A stretch of DNA of 64,000 bases from Allopusillimonas ginsengisoli (lineage in GTDB: Bacteria; Pseudomonadota; Gammaproteobacteria; Burkholderiales; Burkholderiaceae_B), in contig NZ_SDQE01000003.1 of assembly GCF_004153455.1 (NCBI RefSeq), forward strand, positions 124,001 through 188,000, given 5' to 3'. The notes beneath the pieces are model-generated. The model made no database searches, was not told where the DNA came from, and was given only the letters and a program-made list of their open reading frames with translations. This document shows, one piece after another, positions 39,427 through 48,427 of this stretch (positions are counted from its first letter, which is position 1; each line of letters starts with the position of its first letter). A program made the translations under genes and the position numbers.

Positions 39427-40131
39427 ATGACCGATTTCCGCCAAGCCGTTGCCCAGCAAGGGCAATACGGCGCCACGTCGCAAGCCGTACGCAACCGCGT
39501 CATGCGCAACACCTACTGGCTGCTGGCGCTGTCCCTCGTTCCGACAGTACTGGGCGCCCTGGTGGGCTTGAACACCGGCATCAACCAAATCATGGGCGCA
39601 AGCCCTGGCACCAGCGCCATCGTATTCCTGATCGGCGCCTTCGGCCTCATGTACATGATCGAGCGCAACAAGAACAGCTCTCTGGGCGTTGCGCTGCTGC
39701 TGGCGTTCACCTTTTTCATGGGCATCATGCTCTCCCGCCTGCTGGGGCATGTCATTGGCCTGGCGAACGGTTCCCAACTCATCATGATGGCTTTCGGCGG
39801 CACCGCCGTCGTGTTCGGCGCCATGGCCAGCGTGGCCAGCACCAGCAAGCGCGATTTCTCGGGCATGCAAAAGTTCCTGTTCATCGGCGTCGTCATCCTG
39901 ATTGTCGCGTCGCTGGCCAATATATTCCTGCAACTGCCGGCGCTCATGCTCACCGTCTCGGTCATGGCCATTGCCATCTTCTCGGCATTGCTCCTGGTCG
40001 ACCTGCAGCGCGTCATCAACGGCGGCGAAACCAACTACGTAAGCGCTACCCTGGCGATCTACCTCGACGTCTACAACATCTTTGCCAACCTGCTGATGTT
40101 GCTTGGAATCTTCGGCGGCAGTCGCGAATAA
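39427..40131 (+). CDS. Bax inhibitor-1/YccA family membrane protein
   Basis: 234 aa with seven predicted transmembrane helices, a BI-1 family member of the YbhL/YccA type. The N-terminus before the first helix is short and polar (MTDFRQAVAQQGQYGATSQAVRNRV). The C-terminal signature YVSATLAIYLDVYNIFANLLMLLG is characteristic. In E. coli YccA modulates FtsH; the role here is unknown. The ATG at 39427 has AAGGATTG as SD. It is a single gene with its own strong terminator. Confidence 0.95.
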   Translation: MTDFRQAVAQQGQYGATSQAVRNRVMRNTYWLLALSLVPTVLGALVGLNTGINQIMGASPGTSAIVFLIGAFGLMYMIERNKNSSLGVALLLAFTFFMGIMLSRLLGHVIGLANGSQLIMMAFGGTAVVFGAMASVASTSKRDFSGMQKFLFIGVVILIVASLANIFLQLPALMLTVSVMAIAIFSALLLVDLQRVINGGETNYVSATLAIYLDVYNIFANLLMLLGIFGGSRE

Positions 40132-40167
40132 AACAGCGCTGCCTCTGGGCAGCCTGCGCTTGAAGTA

Positions 40168-40200
40168 AACAAATGCCCGGCATGCCGGGCATTTGTTCTT
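40168..40200 (+). terminator. Terminator after the BI-1 family gene
   Basis: A perfect 30-bp palindrome (40168-40197) with no separate loop sequence, ending ATTTGTTCTT. The centre is GGCATGCC, so the RNA hairpin would open about 4 nt as loop. rarD converges from the right, and the element is symmetric enough to serve both genes. Confidence 0.85.
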
Positions 40201-40268
40201 CATTCTGACGCTCGCAAACCAACACGACGCTGCGGGTTTGGGCCGGATGCCACGCAAAGCGTCCTGGC

Positions 40269-41186
40269 TTACACTTGCGGAGGCGATGGGCGGGGGTGTT
40301 TGTGCCCCTTGAGCCATTGATATCCGCCTTCGCCCGCAATCAGCATGACCGATATCCAGATGGGAACATAGGTAAGCCAAGCCTTGGGCTCCACGGCCTC
40401 GCCCAGCAACAGGTAAGCGACCCAAAACAGCAGCACCGGCTCCACATACCCCAGCAAACCAAACAGCCCCAGAGGCAGCATGCGGCTGGCGGACAGATAC
40501 GCAACCAGCGCAACGGAACTGATCAGGCCCAGTATGGGTACAAGGGCGAACAGGCGCGGATAGGCTATCAACTGGCCAAACCCCGAAAGCCCGTTTTCAA
40601 CAGAAAGCAGGATGAACACTGCGGCCGGAGCCAGCAACAGCATATCGAACCATAAAACACTCAGCGAGCCCATGTTCATCCAGCGGCGCAGCACAAAATA
40701 AGGCGGGTAGCCCAGCATGACCACGGCGGTAGCCCAAGAGAAGGCCCCCGTGCGCAACAGTTCATGCGCAACACCCAGAATGGCAACATAGACTGCGGCG
40801 TGCTGTGTTCGTGTTAGTCGTTCCTTGTACAGTAGCCGCCCCACCACCACCATGGAAATGGGCAGTAAAAAATACCCCATGGACACATCCAGCGCCTTCT
40901 GGTGCAAGGGCGCCCAGACAAAGAGCCAGAGCTGAACCCCAATCAACGCCGAACTGGCTGGCAACAATAACCACAAGCGCGGCTCCGTCCGCAAACGGGT
41001 CATAATCTGCGATACTTCAGGCCATCCTCTGGCGCGACTGAGAATCAGCGCCAGTGCAGGCAAGCCCAGCACAACACGCCAGGCAAACACTTGCGCGCCA
41101 CTCAGCGGCTGCAGCATCGTCGTATAGTAGTAAAGCAACGCGAACAAGCAAGACGACGCGACGGATAGCAGAACACCATATTTCAT
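40269..41186 (-). CDS. rarD: RarD-type EamA-family transporter
   Basis: 305 aa with ten predicted transmembrane helices, drug/metabolite transporter superfamily. The N-terminus MKYGVLLSVASSCLFALLYYYTTMLQPLSGAQVFAWRVV and the later segment LGYVEPVLLFWVAYLLLGE match RarD. The substrate is unknown. The ATG at 41186 overlaps the stop of the PIN gene (ATGA), so it is coupled to the operon to its right; the longer open frame to 41291 has no support. Confidence 0.9.
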   Translation of the reverse strand: MKYGVLLSVASSCLFALLYYYTTMLQPLSGAQVFAWRVVLGLPALALILSRARGWPEVSQIMTRLRTEPRLWLLLPASSALIGVQLWLFVWAPLHQKALDVSMGYFLLPISMVVVGRLLYKERLTRTQHAAVYVAILGVAHELLRTGAFSWATAVVMLGYPPYFVLRRWMNMGSLSVLWFDMLLLAPAAVFILLSVENGLSGFGQLIAYPRLFALVPILGLISSVALVAYLSASRMLPLGLFGLLGYVEPVLLFWVAYLLLGEAVEPKAWLTYVPIWISVMLIAGEGGYQWLKGHKHPRPSPPQV

Positions 41187-41872
41187 GACGATTGGCCCGT
41201 CTGCTCTGCCACCACGGACACTGCCTGGGAAGAAGGAGGCGCTTCCTCCGTTGTTGCACGCAGCGTACTCACCCCCTCTTCCGTCAGCCAACCGTTTGCA
41301 TGCAGACGCTTGTTGAGTCTGAACAAGCGTTCACGCCGCAAAATCAAGCCCAGCGGCTCAATCTCCCTGCCATGCTCGGCGGCATGCGCTGGGAAAGCGT
41401 CGAGCGCCCTCCGCATGGCCTGTGGAGCGTTTTCGAGGCAACGCAGCATCAACGCATCCGGATCCAAGAGCTCCACGCCCAAATGATAGAGTTCAGCCCG
41501 GTGAAAGTCGCGGACATTGCGAGTGATGATGGCCACCCTCGCTTCACCGCGGCCACAGGACTTCACTTTGGATGCGGCGGCGATCACGTGCCAGTCTTTG
41601 GGATCACTGCGCGACAGGCCTTCTTTGTAGCCTGCGACATCGCCCAGATCAGACGCAGGCCATGCCTGCTGTAACGCCTCCCATTGGATCAGCACCTCTG
41701 CATCAGAAATATCCCAAAGGCGTGCGGCATTTCGGCGCCACTCGTCCCCAATCACAGTGCTCCACACAGGCGTAAAGCAGCCCAACCGGGCAAGGTGCAA
41801 CAACCCCTGACGCAACACGTTGGGCAGCAGAACGCAAGTGTCCAGAACAATAACGTGGGGTATCGGTTTCAA
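41183..41872 (-). CDS. PIN-domain protein (predicted ribonuclease)
   Basis: 229 aa. The PIN domain covers about residues 6-150: the first acidic residue is in IVLDTCVLLP, WRRNAARLWD follows, and DWHVIAAA and IITRNVRDF carry later acidic positions. A C-terminal tail of about 80 residues is unassigned. No antitoxin-like gene is adjacent. The start appears to be a TTG at 41872 that overlaps the recO stop as TTGA, with GGAG about 11 nt upstream; no ATG or GTG is available before the PIN motif. The opposite end overlaps rarD by 4 nt, so it is embedded in the era-recO operon. Confidence 0.85.
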   Translation of the reverse strand: MKPIPHVIVLDTCVLLPNVLRQGLLHLARLGCFTPVWSTVIGDEWRRNAARLWDISDAEVLIQWEALQQAWPASDLGDVAGYKEGLSRSDPKDWHVIAAASKVKSCGRGEARVAIITRNVRDFHRAELYHLGVELLDPDALMLRCLENAPQAMRRALDAFPAHAAEHGREIEPLGLILRRERLFRLNKRLHANGWLTEEGVSTLRATTEEAPPSSQAVSVVAEQTGQSS

Positions 41873-42453
41873 TACTTTTGTAGCTCCATCAATACCTTGC
41901 GGGTCTGCAATGGTCGCTGCAGCAATTCGTTGAGGCGTTCGCGCAGTGATAGGCGCAGGGCTGGCTCGAGCTGTGGATCGTCAAAGTCCGGTGTCTCATC
42001 GCCAAGACTGTAGCCGGTTTCGTTGAGCAATACCCATTCGAACCGCCGCAAAGCGCTGGCGGCAGGCAAATCGCCAGCCAGCCGCCCAAGTGCGGCGTCA
42101 TATGCCTCGTAGACCACGGGATGCTCATCTTCTCGTGGCAGCAAGCGCAGCAGGAGCTCGTTCATATACCAGGCCGACATATAGGCTCTGCCTGCCAGTG
42201 GCCTGATGCCAGCGCATTCGGCCCGGGTCAGGGTCTTGACCTCGCCCACGCCTGTCCAGGAAAGCAACAGCGGCTGGAATGCTGACAAAACAGGTCTGAG
42301 TATCGAATGCGGCCGCTTGGCGCCCTTGGCAACCAGGGCGACATTGCCGTACTCGCGTGTGAACACCTGAATCAGCAGGGATGTTTCGCGCCACGCGACA
42401 GCATGCAGCAAATACCCTTCTGCATCCTGTACGCGCAATGCGCGTTTACTCAT
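41869..42453 (-). CDS. recO: RecO, recombination mediator, shortened
   Basis: RecF-pathway protein that loads RecA on SSB-coated DNA. The N-terminal OB domain (RVQDAEGYLLHAVAWRETSLLIQVFTREYGNVALVAKGAKR) is intact, and so is the helical start of the C-terminal domain (LRRFEWVLLNETGYSL). The protein is only 194 aa against the usual 230-260: after GYSLGDETP it jumps to DFDDPQ and then the normal end (LLQRPLQTRKVLMEL), so about 45 residues of the central C-terminal domain are absent, without a frameshift. The start overlaps era by 8 nt. The function may be altered. Confidence 0.92.
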   Translation of the reverse strand: MSKRALRVQDAEGYLLHAVAWRETSLLIQVFTREYGNVALVAKGAKRPHSILRPVLSAFQPLLLSWTGVGEVKTLTRAECAGIRPLAGRAYMSAWYMNELLLRLLPREDEHPVVYEAYDAALGRLAGDLPAASALRRFEWVLLNETGYSLGDETPDFDDPQLEPALRLSLRERLNELLQRPLQTRKVLMELQKY

Positions 42454-43333
42454 ATCCCAATTCGCGCAGGGCACTCTCGCGGTCGGACCAGCCCTTGCGC
42501 ACCTTGATATAGACGTCCAGGAAAACAGGCTTTTCCAGCAGCTTGACCATATCCTGACGTGCCTCGGTTGCGATACGTTTCATGTGCGCCCCGCCCGTGC
42601 CCAACAGTATGGGTTTGTGGGATTCCCGTTCAATGACAACGCAGGCGGAAACCCGCACACCGGTTTCATTTTCATCCCACTGCTCAATGACAACGGTGCA
42701 TCCATAGGGGAGCTCGTCGCCGACCAGTCGAAAAATCTTCTCGCGGATAATTTCCGCCACGATAAAGCGCATGGGCCGATCGGTCAGTGTATCGGCTTCG
42801 AACATGGCTTCACCCTCTGGCAGACGCGAACCGATTTCTGTCAGGAGGTTCTCGAGTTGCACGCCGCGCAACGCACTCACGGGCACGACGGCCGCGTAAG
42901 CATACTGGGACATAATCTTGCCAACATAGGCAAACATCTCATTCTTGTTCTTGAGCGTATCAACCTTGTTGACCACAAGAATGGTTTTTTCGGGCGACGG
43001 CAGCAAGGGCAGCAGTTGCGCGTCGCCAGCAGACCATTTGCCCGCCTCCACGACATGTACGACAACATCCACGTCAGCCAGCGCCTGCGTCACTACACGA
43101 TTCATCATCCGGTTCATCGCGCCGCCATGACGGGTTTGGAACCCCGGTGTGTCGACGAAGACGAACTGCTCTTGATCGCGTGTCAGGACACCGTGAATAC
43201 GGTGACGTGTAGTTTGCGCCTTGCGCGAAACGATAGAGATCTTGCTGCCGATCAAGGCATTGACCAAGGTGGATTTACCGACATTGGGACGGCCAATGAC
43301 AGCCACGAAACCACAGCGAAAAGCGTCTGTCAT
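42446..43333 (-). CDS. era: GTPase Era
   Basis: Essential GTPase that binds the 3' end of 16S rRNA and helps 30S maturation. The protein is 295 aa. G motifs are visible: G1 GRPNVGKSTLV, G3 DTPGFQTRHG and G4 NKVD. The C-terminal KH domain has GCTVVIEQW and GTGGAHMKRIATEARQDMVKL. The ATG at 43333 is 1 nt after the rnc stop. Order rnc-era-recO is the classic arrangement. Confidence 0.97.
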   Translation of the reverse strand: MTDAFRCGFVAVIGRPNVGKSTLVNALIGSKISIVSRKAQTTRHRIHGVLTRDQEQFVFVDTPGFQTRHGGAMNRMMNRVVTQALADVDVVVHVVEAGKWSAGDAQLLPLLPSPEKTILVVNKVDTLKNKNEMFAYVGKIMSQYAYAAVVPVSALRGVQLENLLTEIGSRLPEGEAMFEADTLTDRPMRFIVAEIIREKIFRLVGDELPYGCTVVIEQWDENETGVRVSACVVIERESHKPILLGTGGAHMKRIATEARQDMVKLLEKPVFLDVYIKVRKGWSDRESALRELGYE

Positions 43334-43334
43334 A

Positions 43335-44093
43335 TCACTTGTTCTCCTGGGCAACGGCTACCGGGAGGGTAAGCTGTGCGGATTTACGCGAACGAGAAGT
43401 ACGCCCGCCCTTGGCCGGCGCCAGCGTCTTGATGGCAGCGATGGCCTGCTGCGCCGCCGACTGCTCCGCCGCCCGCCGACTGGCGCCGCCGGCCGTCACA
43501 CAGATATCCAGCTTGGGCACCCGGCACTCGACCTCGAAGGTTTGACTATGCGCTGCGCCATGGGTGGCGAGCACCGTATACACGGGAAGATCCAGTTTTC
43601 GCCCCTGCAGCAACTCCTGAAGCAAAGTCTTGGGATCTTTTCCTAGCGTCTTGGGATCGACATTGACCAGAATGGGATTATATTGGCCGGCAATCACTTT
43701 TTGCGCCGCATCAAACCCGCCGTCCAGAAAAATGGCCCCAAAAATGGCTTCGACCGTATCCGCAAGAATGGAAGGCCGACGGAAACCGCCACTTTTAAGT
43801 TCTCCCTCTCCCAACCGCAAGTATTGCGACAAATCCAGGCGGCCGGCAATATCCGCCAGCGATGCCTGCTTGACCAGGTTGGCTCGCAGCCGCGAGAGAT
43901 CGCCTTCGTCGATCTTGGGAAAACGCGCATACAGCAAGGCAGCCACCACAAAGTTGAGCACCGAATCCCCGAGGAACTCGAGCCGCTCGTTGTGGCGCGC
44001 GCTGTGGCTACGGTGCGTCAGCGCCTGCTCCAGCAGGGCACCATCGCTGAACGTATAGCCCAGTGCAACCTGAAGAGAGTCATGTTTGACCAT
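43335..44093 (-). CDS. rnc: Ribonuclease III
   Basis: Cleaves double-stranded RNA, including rRNA precursors. The protein is 252 aa with the RNase III signature [16 protein letters not shown] near residue 36 and catalytic acidic residues, also [13 protein letters not shown]. The dsRNA-binding domain is at about 155-225 ([34 protein letters not shown]). A Lys/Arg-rich C-terminal tail of about 25 residues is extra. The ATG at 44093 overlaps the lepB stop (TAATG). Confidence 0.96.
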   Translation of the reverse strand: MVKHDSLQVALGYTFSDGALLEQALTHRSHSARHNERLEFLGDSVLNFVVAALLYARFPKIDEGDLSRLRANLVKQASLADIAGRLDLSQYLRLGEGELKSGGFRRPSILADTVEAIFGAIFLDGGFDAAQKVIAGQYNPILVNVDPKTLGKDPKTLLQELLQGRKLDLPVYTVLATHGAAHSQTFEVECRVPKLDICVTAGGASRRAAEQSAAQQAIAAIKTLAPAKGGRTSRSRKSAQLTLPVAVAQENK

Positions 44094-44980
44094 TACTGGA
44101 ACCCGCCTATGCGGCTGGGCTCGCTGAAATTCATCCAGATGAAAAAAGCCCTGCCGACAATGTTTTCGTCTGGCACAAACCCCCAATATCGACTGTCCAG
44201 ACTGTTGTCGCGGTTATCGCCCATCATGAAATAGTGGCCGACCGGTACGGTACAGCGTACCCCGTTTGCAAGGTACTCACAATTCTTTCGAAAGGGGTAG
44301 TCGGAGATAGGCATGTAGTCCTGCGGTGCCTGCTTGTTGAGCAGGATCCGGTGCGACACATCGCCCAGTTGCTCCGTATAGCGCCCCACATAGGCCGACC
44401 GGTCAGGCTCGAAATAATCACCGTCGCGTACATGGGCAATTTCATGCCCGTTCACGGACAACACCTTGTTCCGATACTGTACAACATCGCCCGGCAAGCC
44501 GACCACGCGCTTGATGTAGTCGACGTTCGGATCCACCGGATAGCGAAACACCATGACGTCGCCACGTCCGGGGGTGCCGATATCGATGATTTTCTTGTCA
44601 ATGACCGGCAGGCGTATGCCATACTGAAACTTGTTGACCAGTATGAGATCGCCGTCTTTGAGCGTAGGAAGCATGGAGCCGGAGGGGATGCGGAAAGGCT
44701 CGACCACGAAAGACCGCAACAGAAAGACAAAGAGGATCACCGGAAAAAAGCTGACACAGTACTCGACCCACCAAGGCGTCTTGCTGGCCTGCGCATAGGC
44801 GTCCTGGCGGATACGCTCGGCGTCATCTTGATTCAATCCAAGCACGGACGTTTCGGCGGCTGCCATGGCCGCAGCGCCCCGCGCACGCCGCCGGGATCTC
44901 AGCCAGAAGAAATCGAGACACCACACGATGCCGGTAATCACCAGCAACACGAACAGAATCAGGGCAAAATCCCAGCTCAT
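44093..44980 (-). CDS. lepB: Signal peptidase I
   Basis: Cleaves signal peptides of exported proteins at the outer face of the inner membrane. The protein is 295 aa with two N-terminal transmembrane helices (about 5-27 and 73-90). The catalytic Ser102 is in PSGSMLPTL and Lys157 in [11 protein letters not shown]; the other conserved box is [17 protein letters not shown]. It is 27 nt downstream of lepA and coupled to rnc. Confidence 0.97.
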   Translation of the reverse strand: MSWDFALILFVLLVITGIVWCLDFFWLRSRRRARGAAAMAAAETSVLGLNQDDAERIRQDAYAQASKTPWWVEYCVSFFPVILFVFLLRSFVVEPFRIPSGSMLPTLKDGDLILVNKFQYGIRLPVIDKKIIDIGTPGRGDVMVFRYPVDPNVDYIKRVVGLPGDVVQYRNKVLSVNGHEIAHVRDGDYFEPDRSAYVGRYTEQLGDVSHRILLNKQAPQDYMPISDYPFRKNCEYLANGVRCTVPVGHYFMMGDNRDNSLDSRYWGFVPDENIVGRAFFIWMNFSEPSRIGGFQ

Positions 44981-45007
44981 ACCAGCGACACCTTGTTGTT
45001 GATCAAA

Positions 45008-46801
45008 TTATTTGTCCTCGACTTGCAATATGGCGAGGAAGGCTTCCTGAGGAATCTCGACGTTGCCTACCTGTTTCATGCGCTTCTTGCCCGCCTTTTG
45101 CTTTTCGAGGAGCTTCTTCTTGCGTGAAATATCGCCACCATAGCACTTGGCCAGCACGTTCTTGCGCAGGGCCTTGACGTTTTCGCGGGCCACGACTTCT
45201 GCGCCGATGGCAGCCTGGATGGCGATATCGAACATCTGCCGGGGGATGAGGCTGCGCATCTTGGTCACCACTTCGCGGCCGCGATAGCGGGCGTTGGCGC
45301 GATGCACAATCATGGACAAGGCATCGACGCGGTCGCCGTTGATCAGCAGGTCGACACGCACCACATCGGCGGCACGGTACTCCTTGAATTCATAATCCAT
45401 GGACGCATAGCCACGCGACACGGATTTGAGCTTGTCGAAGAAATCGAGCACGATTTCCGCCAACGGAATTTCATAGGTGAGGTGCACCTGGCGACCGTGG
45501 TAGCTCATGTTCAGTTGCACGCCGCGCTTGGCCATGCACAGCGTCATGACCGGCCCTACGTATTCCTGGGGCATGAAAAGTGTAACGGTCACGATGGGTT
45601 CGCGAATTTCGACGATGTTGCCCACTTCGGGCATGCGCGATGGGCTGTCTATCATGTCGATGCTGCCATCGCGCTGGGCCACCTCATACACCACGGAAGG
45701 CGCCGTGGTGATGATATCCATGTCAAACTCGCGCTCCAACCGCTCCTGCACGATTTCCATGTGCAGCAAGCCCAGGAATCCGCAGCGAAAGCCAAAGCCC
45801 AGTGCCTGGGAGATTTCCGGCTCGAACATCAGGGCCGAATCATTAAGCTTGAGCTTTTCGAGGGAATCGCGCAGTTGGTCGTATTCACTGCTCTCGACCG
45901 GATAAAGCCCGGCAAACACCTGAGGCTTGACCTCTTTGAAGCCCGGAAGCGGCTGTGCCGCCGCGCGGCCAGCCAAGGTGATGGTGTCGCCAACCTTGGC
46001 GTGCTCGAGCTCCTTGATGCCAGCAATGACAAACCCAACCTGCCCAGCGGACAACTCGGTGCGCGGCAGCGATTTGGGCGTAAACACGCCGATCTGCTCG
46101 CAAAGATGCGTGACCCCTGCCGCCATCAGCAGAATTTTATCCTTGGGCTTGAGCACGCCGTTGACAATGCGCACCAGCATGACCACCCCGACGTAGTTAT
46201 CAAACCACGAATCAATGATCAGCCCCTGCAAGGGCGCCTGAGGGTCTCCCTTGGGAGGAGGAACCTTGGCAATAATCTGCTCGAGGATTTCGTCGATGCC
46301 GACACCTGTCTTGGCGCTGCACAAAACGGCCTCTGATGCTTCAATGCCAATGACATCCTCGATTTCGGCGCGCGCATTCTCCGGCTCTGCGGAGGGCAGA
46401 TCCATTTTGTTCAGCACGGGCAGCACCTCAACCCCAAGCTCGATCGCTGTATAGCAATTGGCAACGGTCTGGGCCTCTACCCCTTGCGAGGCGTCAACCA
46501 CCAGCAGCGCGCCTTCGCATGCTGACAAGGAACGGCTGACCTCGTAGGAGAAGTCCACGTGACCCGGGGTGTCGATCAGATTGAGCGCATACACCTGTCC
46601 GTTCTGGGCCTTGTAGCTCAGGGACGCCGTCTGGGCCTTGATGGTAATGCCCCGTTCACGCTCAATATCCATCGAATCAAGCACTTGCACGGACATCTCG
46701 CGATCCGCCAGCCCCCCGCAACGCTGTATCAGGCGGTCAGCAAGCGTTGACTTGCCATGGTCGATATGGGCAATAATGGAAAAGTTGCGGATATGATCCA
46801 T
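45008..46801 (-). CDS. lepA: Elongation factor 4 (LepA)
   Basis: Ribosome-bound GTPase involved in translation under stress and initiation-level fitness. The protein is 597 aa, a normal length. G motifs: [14 protein letters not shown] near residue 10, DTPGHVDF and NKMDLPSA. The LepA-specific C-terminal domain is present ([31 protein letters not shown]). A terminator lies between it and mucD, so it is probably transcribed from its own promoter within the gap. Confidence 0.98.
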   Translation of the reverse strand: MDHIRNFSIIAHIDHGKSTLADRLIQRCGGLADREMSVQVLDSMDIERERGITIKAQTASLSYKAQNGQVYALNLIDTPGHVDFSYEVSRSLSACEGALLVVDASQGVEAQTVANCYTAIELGVEVLPVLNKMDLPSAEPENARAEIEDVIGIEASEAVLCSAKTGVGIDEILEQIIAKVPPPKGDPQAPLQGLIIDSWFDNYVGVVMLVRIVNGVLKPKDKILLMAAGVTHLCEQIGVFTPKSLPRTELSAGQVGFVIAGIKELEHAKVGDTITLAGRAAAQPLPGFKEVKPQVFAGLYPVESSEYDQLRDSLEKLKLNDSALMFEPEISQALGFGFRCGFLGLLHMEIVQERLEREFDMDIITTAPSVVYEVAQRDGSIDMIDSPSRMPEVGNIVEIREPIVTVTLFMPQEYVGPVMTLCMAKRGVQLNMSYHGRQVHLTYEIPLAEIVLDFFDKLKSVSRGYASMDYEFKEYRAADVVRVDLLINGDRVDALSMIVHRANARYRGREVVTKMRSLIPRQMFDIAIQAAIGAEVVARENVKALRKNVLAKCYGGDISRKKKLLEKQKAGKKRMKQVGNVEIPQEAFLAILQVEDK

Positions 46802-46852
46802 AAAAGCGGCGAAAAACCCCGAAAATGAAAAAAAATGCTGGGATGCAACAAC

Positions 46853-46880
46853 AAAAAAGGGAGCGCTCGAGGGCGCTCCC
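46853..46880 (-). terminator. Terminator after mucD
   Basis: An 8-bp stem (GGGAGCGC at 46859-46866, GCGCTCCC at 46873-46880) with a 6-nt loop, followed by T6 on the minus strand (46853-46858). It separates the sigma-E module from lepA-lepB-rnc-era-recO. Confidence 0.88.
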
Positions 46881-46914
46881 TTCTGCTTTGTGCCATTTTA
46901 GCTGTTTCTGCGGA

Positions 46915-48402
46915 TTATTTTTTCGGCGTTATCGTAATCCACTGGGACTGATTGTCACGCACGACCAGCAATGCTGCAGCGCGGGATGTACTCAGTCCAG
47001 AAACGACCTTGGCATATTGCTCCGGATTTTTAATGTCCTTGTCGTTAATCGTAATGATAATATCCCCAGGCGCCAGGCCCGCATCCGCCGCAGGGCCTGT
47101 TGCCTCCGCAATCTGGACGCCGCCCTCGATACCCAGCTTGGCTGTGGCAGCAGGATCAACCGCCTCGACCTTCAGACCCAGCGCATCGGCCGCTGTCTGC
47201 TTGGGTGGCTCCGCAGCGGAGGCCTGCTCGGTTTCGGAAGTGGAAGCCATTTCCCCTACCTTCACGCGCAGAGATTCGGTTTTGCCCTTGCGCCAGACTT
47301 CCATCGCCACGTTGGTATCCGGCTTGGTAGCACCGACAATTCGCGGAAGATCCGTCATGTGATTGATGTCCTTCCCGTCGAACTTGGTGATGACATCACC
47401 CGGCCGTATGCCAGCCTTGGCCGCGGGGCCTCCTGCTTCGACGTTGCTGACCATGGCGCCCTTGTCGCTATCCAGACCAATTGCCTTGGCCACTTCCTCG
47501 GAGACGGGACCAATCTGTACGCCAATGCGTCCGCGCGTCACCTTGCCATGGTCTTTAAGCTGCGTCACAACATGCATGGCTTCGTCGATGGGAATGGCCA
47601 GCGAGATGCCCATGAAACCGCCGCTCTGGGAAATGATCTGGGAATTGACCCCCACCACGCGTCCGGCCAGATCAATAAGCGGACCGCCGGAGTTGCCGGG
47701 ATTGACGGCAACGTCGGTCTGGATGAACGGCAGATAGTCACCCGTATCCCGGTTGATCGCACTCACGATGCCAGAGGTTACTGTGGAATCCAGGCCAAAT
47801 GGCGACCCGATGGCCAGCACCCATTGCCCTTTCTTGAGGTTTTTTGAATCTCCGATGGGCAGGGGCGTGAGGTTCTTGGCATCGATCTTGATCAAGGCGA
47901 TATCGGTACGCGTGTCTGTGCCGATGACCTTGGCCTTGTATTCCTTGCCATCGGTGAGGGTGACGAAAATGCCGTTGGACTTGGCGACAACGTGATTATT
48001 GGTGATGATGTAACCGTCATCCGAAATAATAAACCCCGACCCGACGCCGCGCGGCACGGTGCGCTCTTCAGGTTCGGGAGCATTGCGCTGGCGCGAATTC
48101 GGCGCCATGCCCGGCGGCATGAAATCCGGCCCAAAGAACCAGCGGAACATATCGTAGGGGTCGGTGCCGTTGGGCCCGCCTACGCGTGGACGTACGGGAA
48201 CCGCCTCGGTTGTCCGGATGTTCACGACCGAGCTTTCGGTTTTGGCGACAACTTGTGTGAAATCAGGGACAGACAAGGCAGGCGCCGGCGCCGTGTCAGC
48301 GCTGGCCACAGCGCCTACGGTCGTGCAGGCAACGAGCAGGCTGGCCGAAGCGCAAGCCAGCAATCGCTTGAATTTTGTACTTTTTAACTGAGCTGAAAGC
48401 AT
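46915..48402 (-). CDS. mucD: DegP/MucD-type periplasmic serine protease
   Basis: Periplasmic protease and chaperone that removes misfolded envelope proteins and limits the sigma-E response. The protein is 495 aa with a trypsin-like domain with catalytic His in NNHVVA, Asp in TDIALIKID and Ser in GNSGGPLIDL. Two PDZ domains follow (about 290-380 and 400-490). The N-terminus contains LLVACTT, a lipobox-like motif at about residue 25, so it may be lipidated or else cleaved later at a normal signal peptidase site. The ATG at 48402 has AGGAG 7 nt upstream. It is 25 nt after mucB. Confidence 0.96.
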   Translation of the reverse strand: MLSAQLKSTKFKRLLACASASLLVACTTVGAVASADTAPAPALSVPDFTQVVAKTESSVVNIRTTEAVPVRPRVGGPNGTDPYDMFRWFFGPDFMPPGMAPNSRQRNAPEPEERTVPRGVGSGFIISDDGYIITNNHVVAKSNGIFVTLTDGKEYKAKVIGTDTRTDIALIKIDAKNLTPLPIGDSKNLKKGQWVLAIGSPFGLDSTVTSGIVSAINRDTGDYLPFIQTDVAVNPGNSGGPLIDLAGRVVGVNSQIISQSGGFMGISLAIPIDEAMHVVTQLKDHGKVTRGRIGVQIGPVSEEVAKAIGLDSDKGAMVSNVEAGGPAAKAGIRPGDVITKFDGKDINHMTDLPRIVGATKPDTNVAMEVWRKGKTESLRVKVGEMASTSETEQASAAEPPKQTAADALGLKVEAVDPAATAKLGIEGGVQIAEATGPAADAGLAPGDIIITINDKDIKNPEQYAKVVSGLSTSRAAALLVVRDNQSQWITITPKK

Positions 48403-48427
48403 CTTGAAGCTCCTGGTGAATGATTTT

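Noticed and set aside
40168-40197. Perfect 30-bp palindrome as a protein-binding site or recombination site
   Set aside because: It lies just after a gene end with a T-rich tail, between two convergent genes, so a transcription terminator is the simplest reading.
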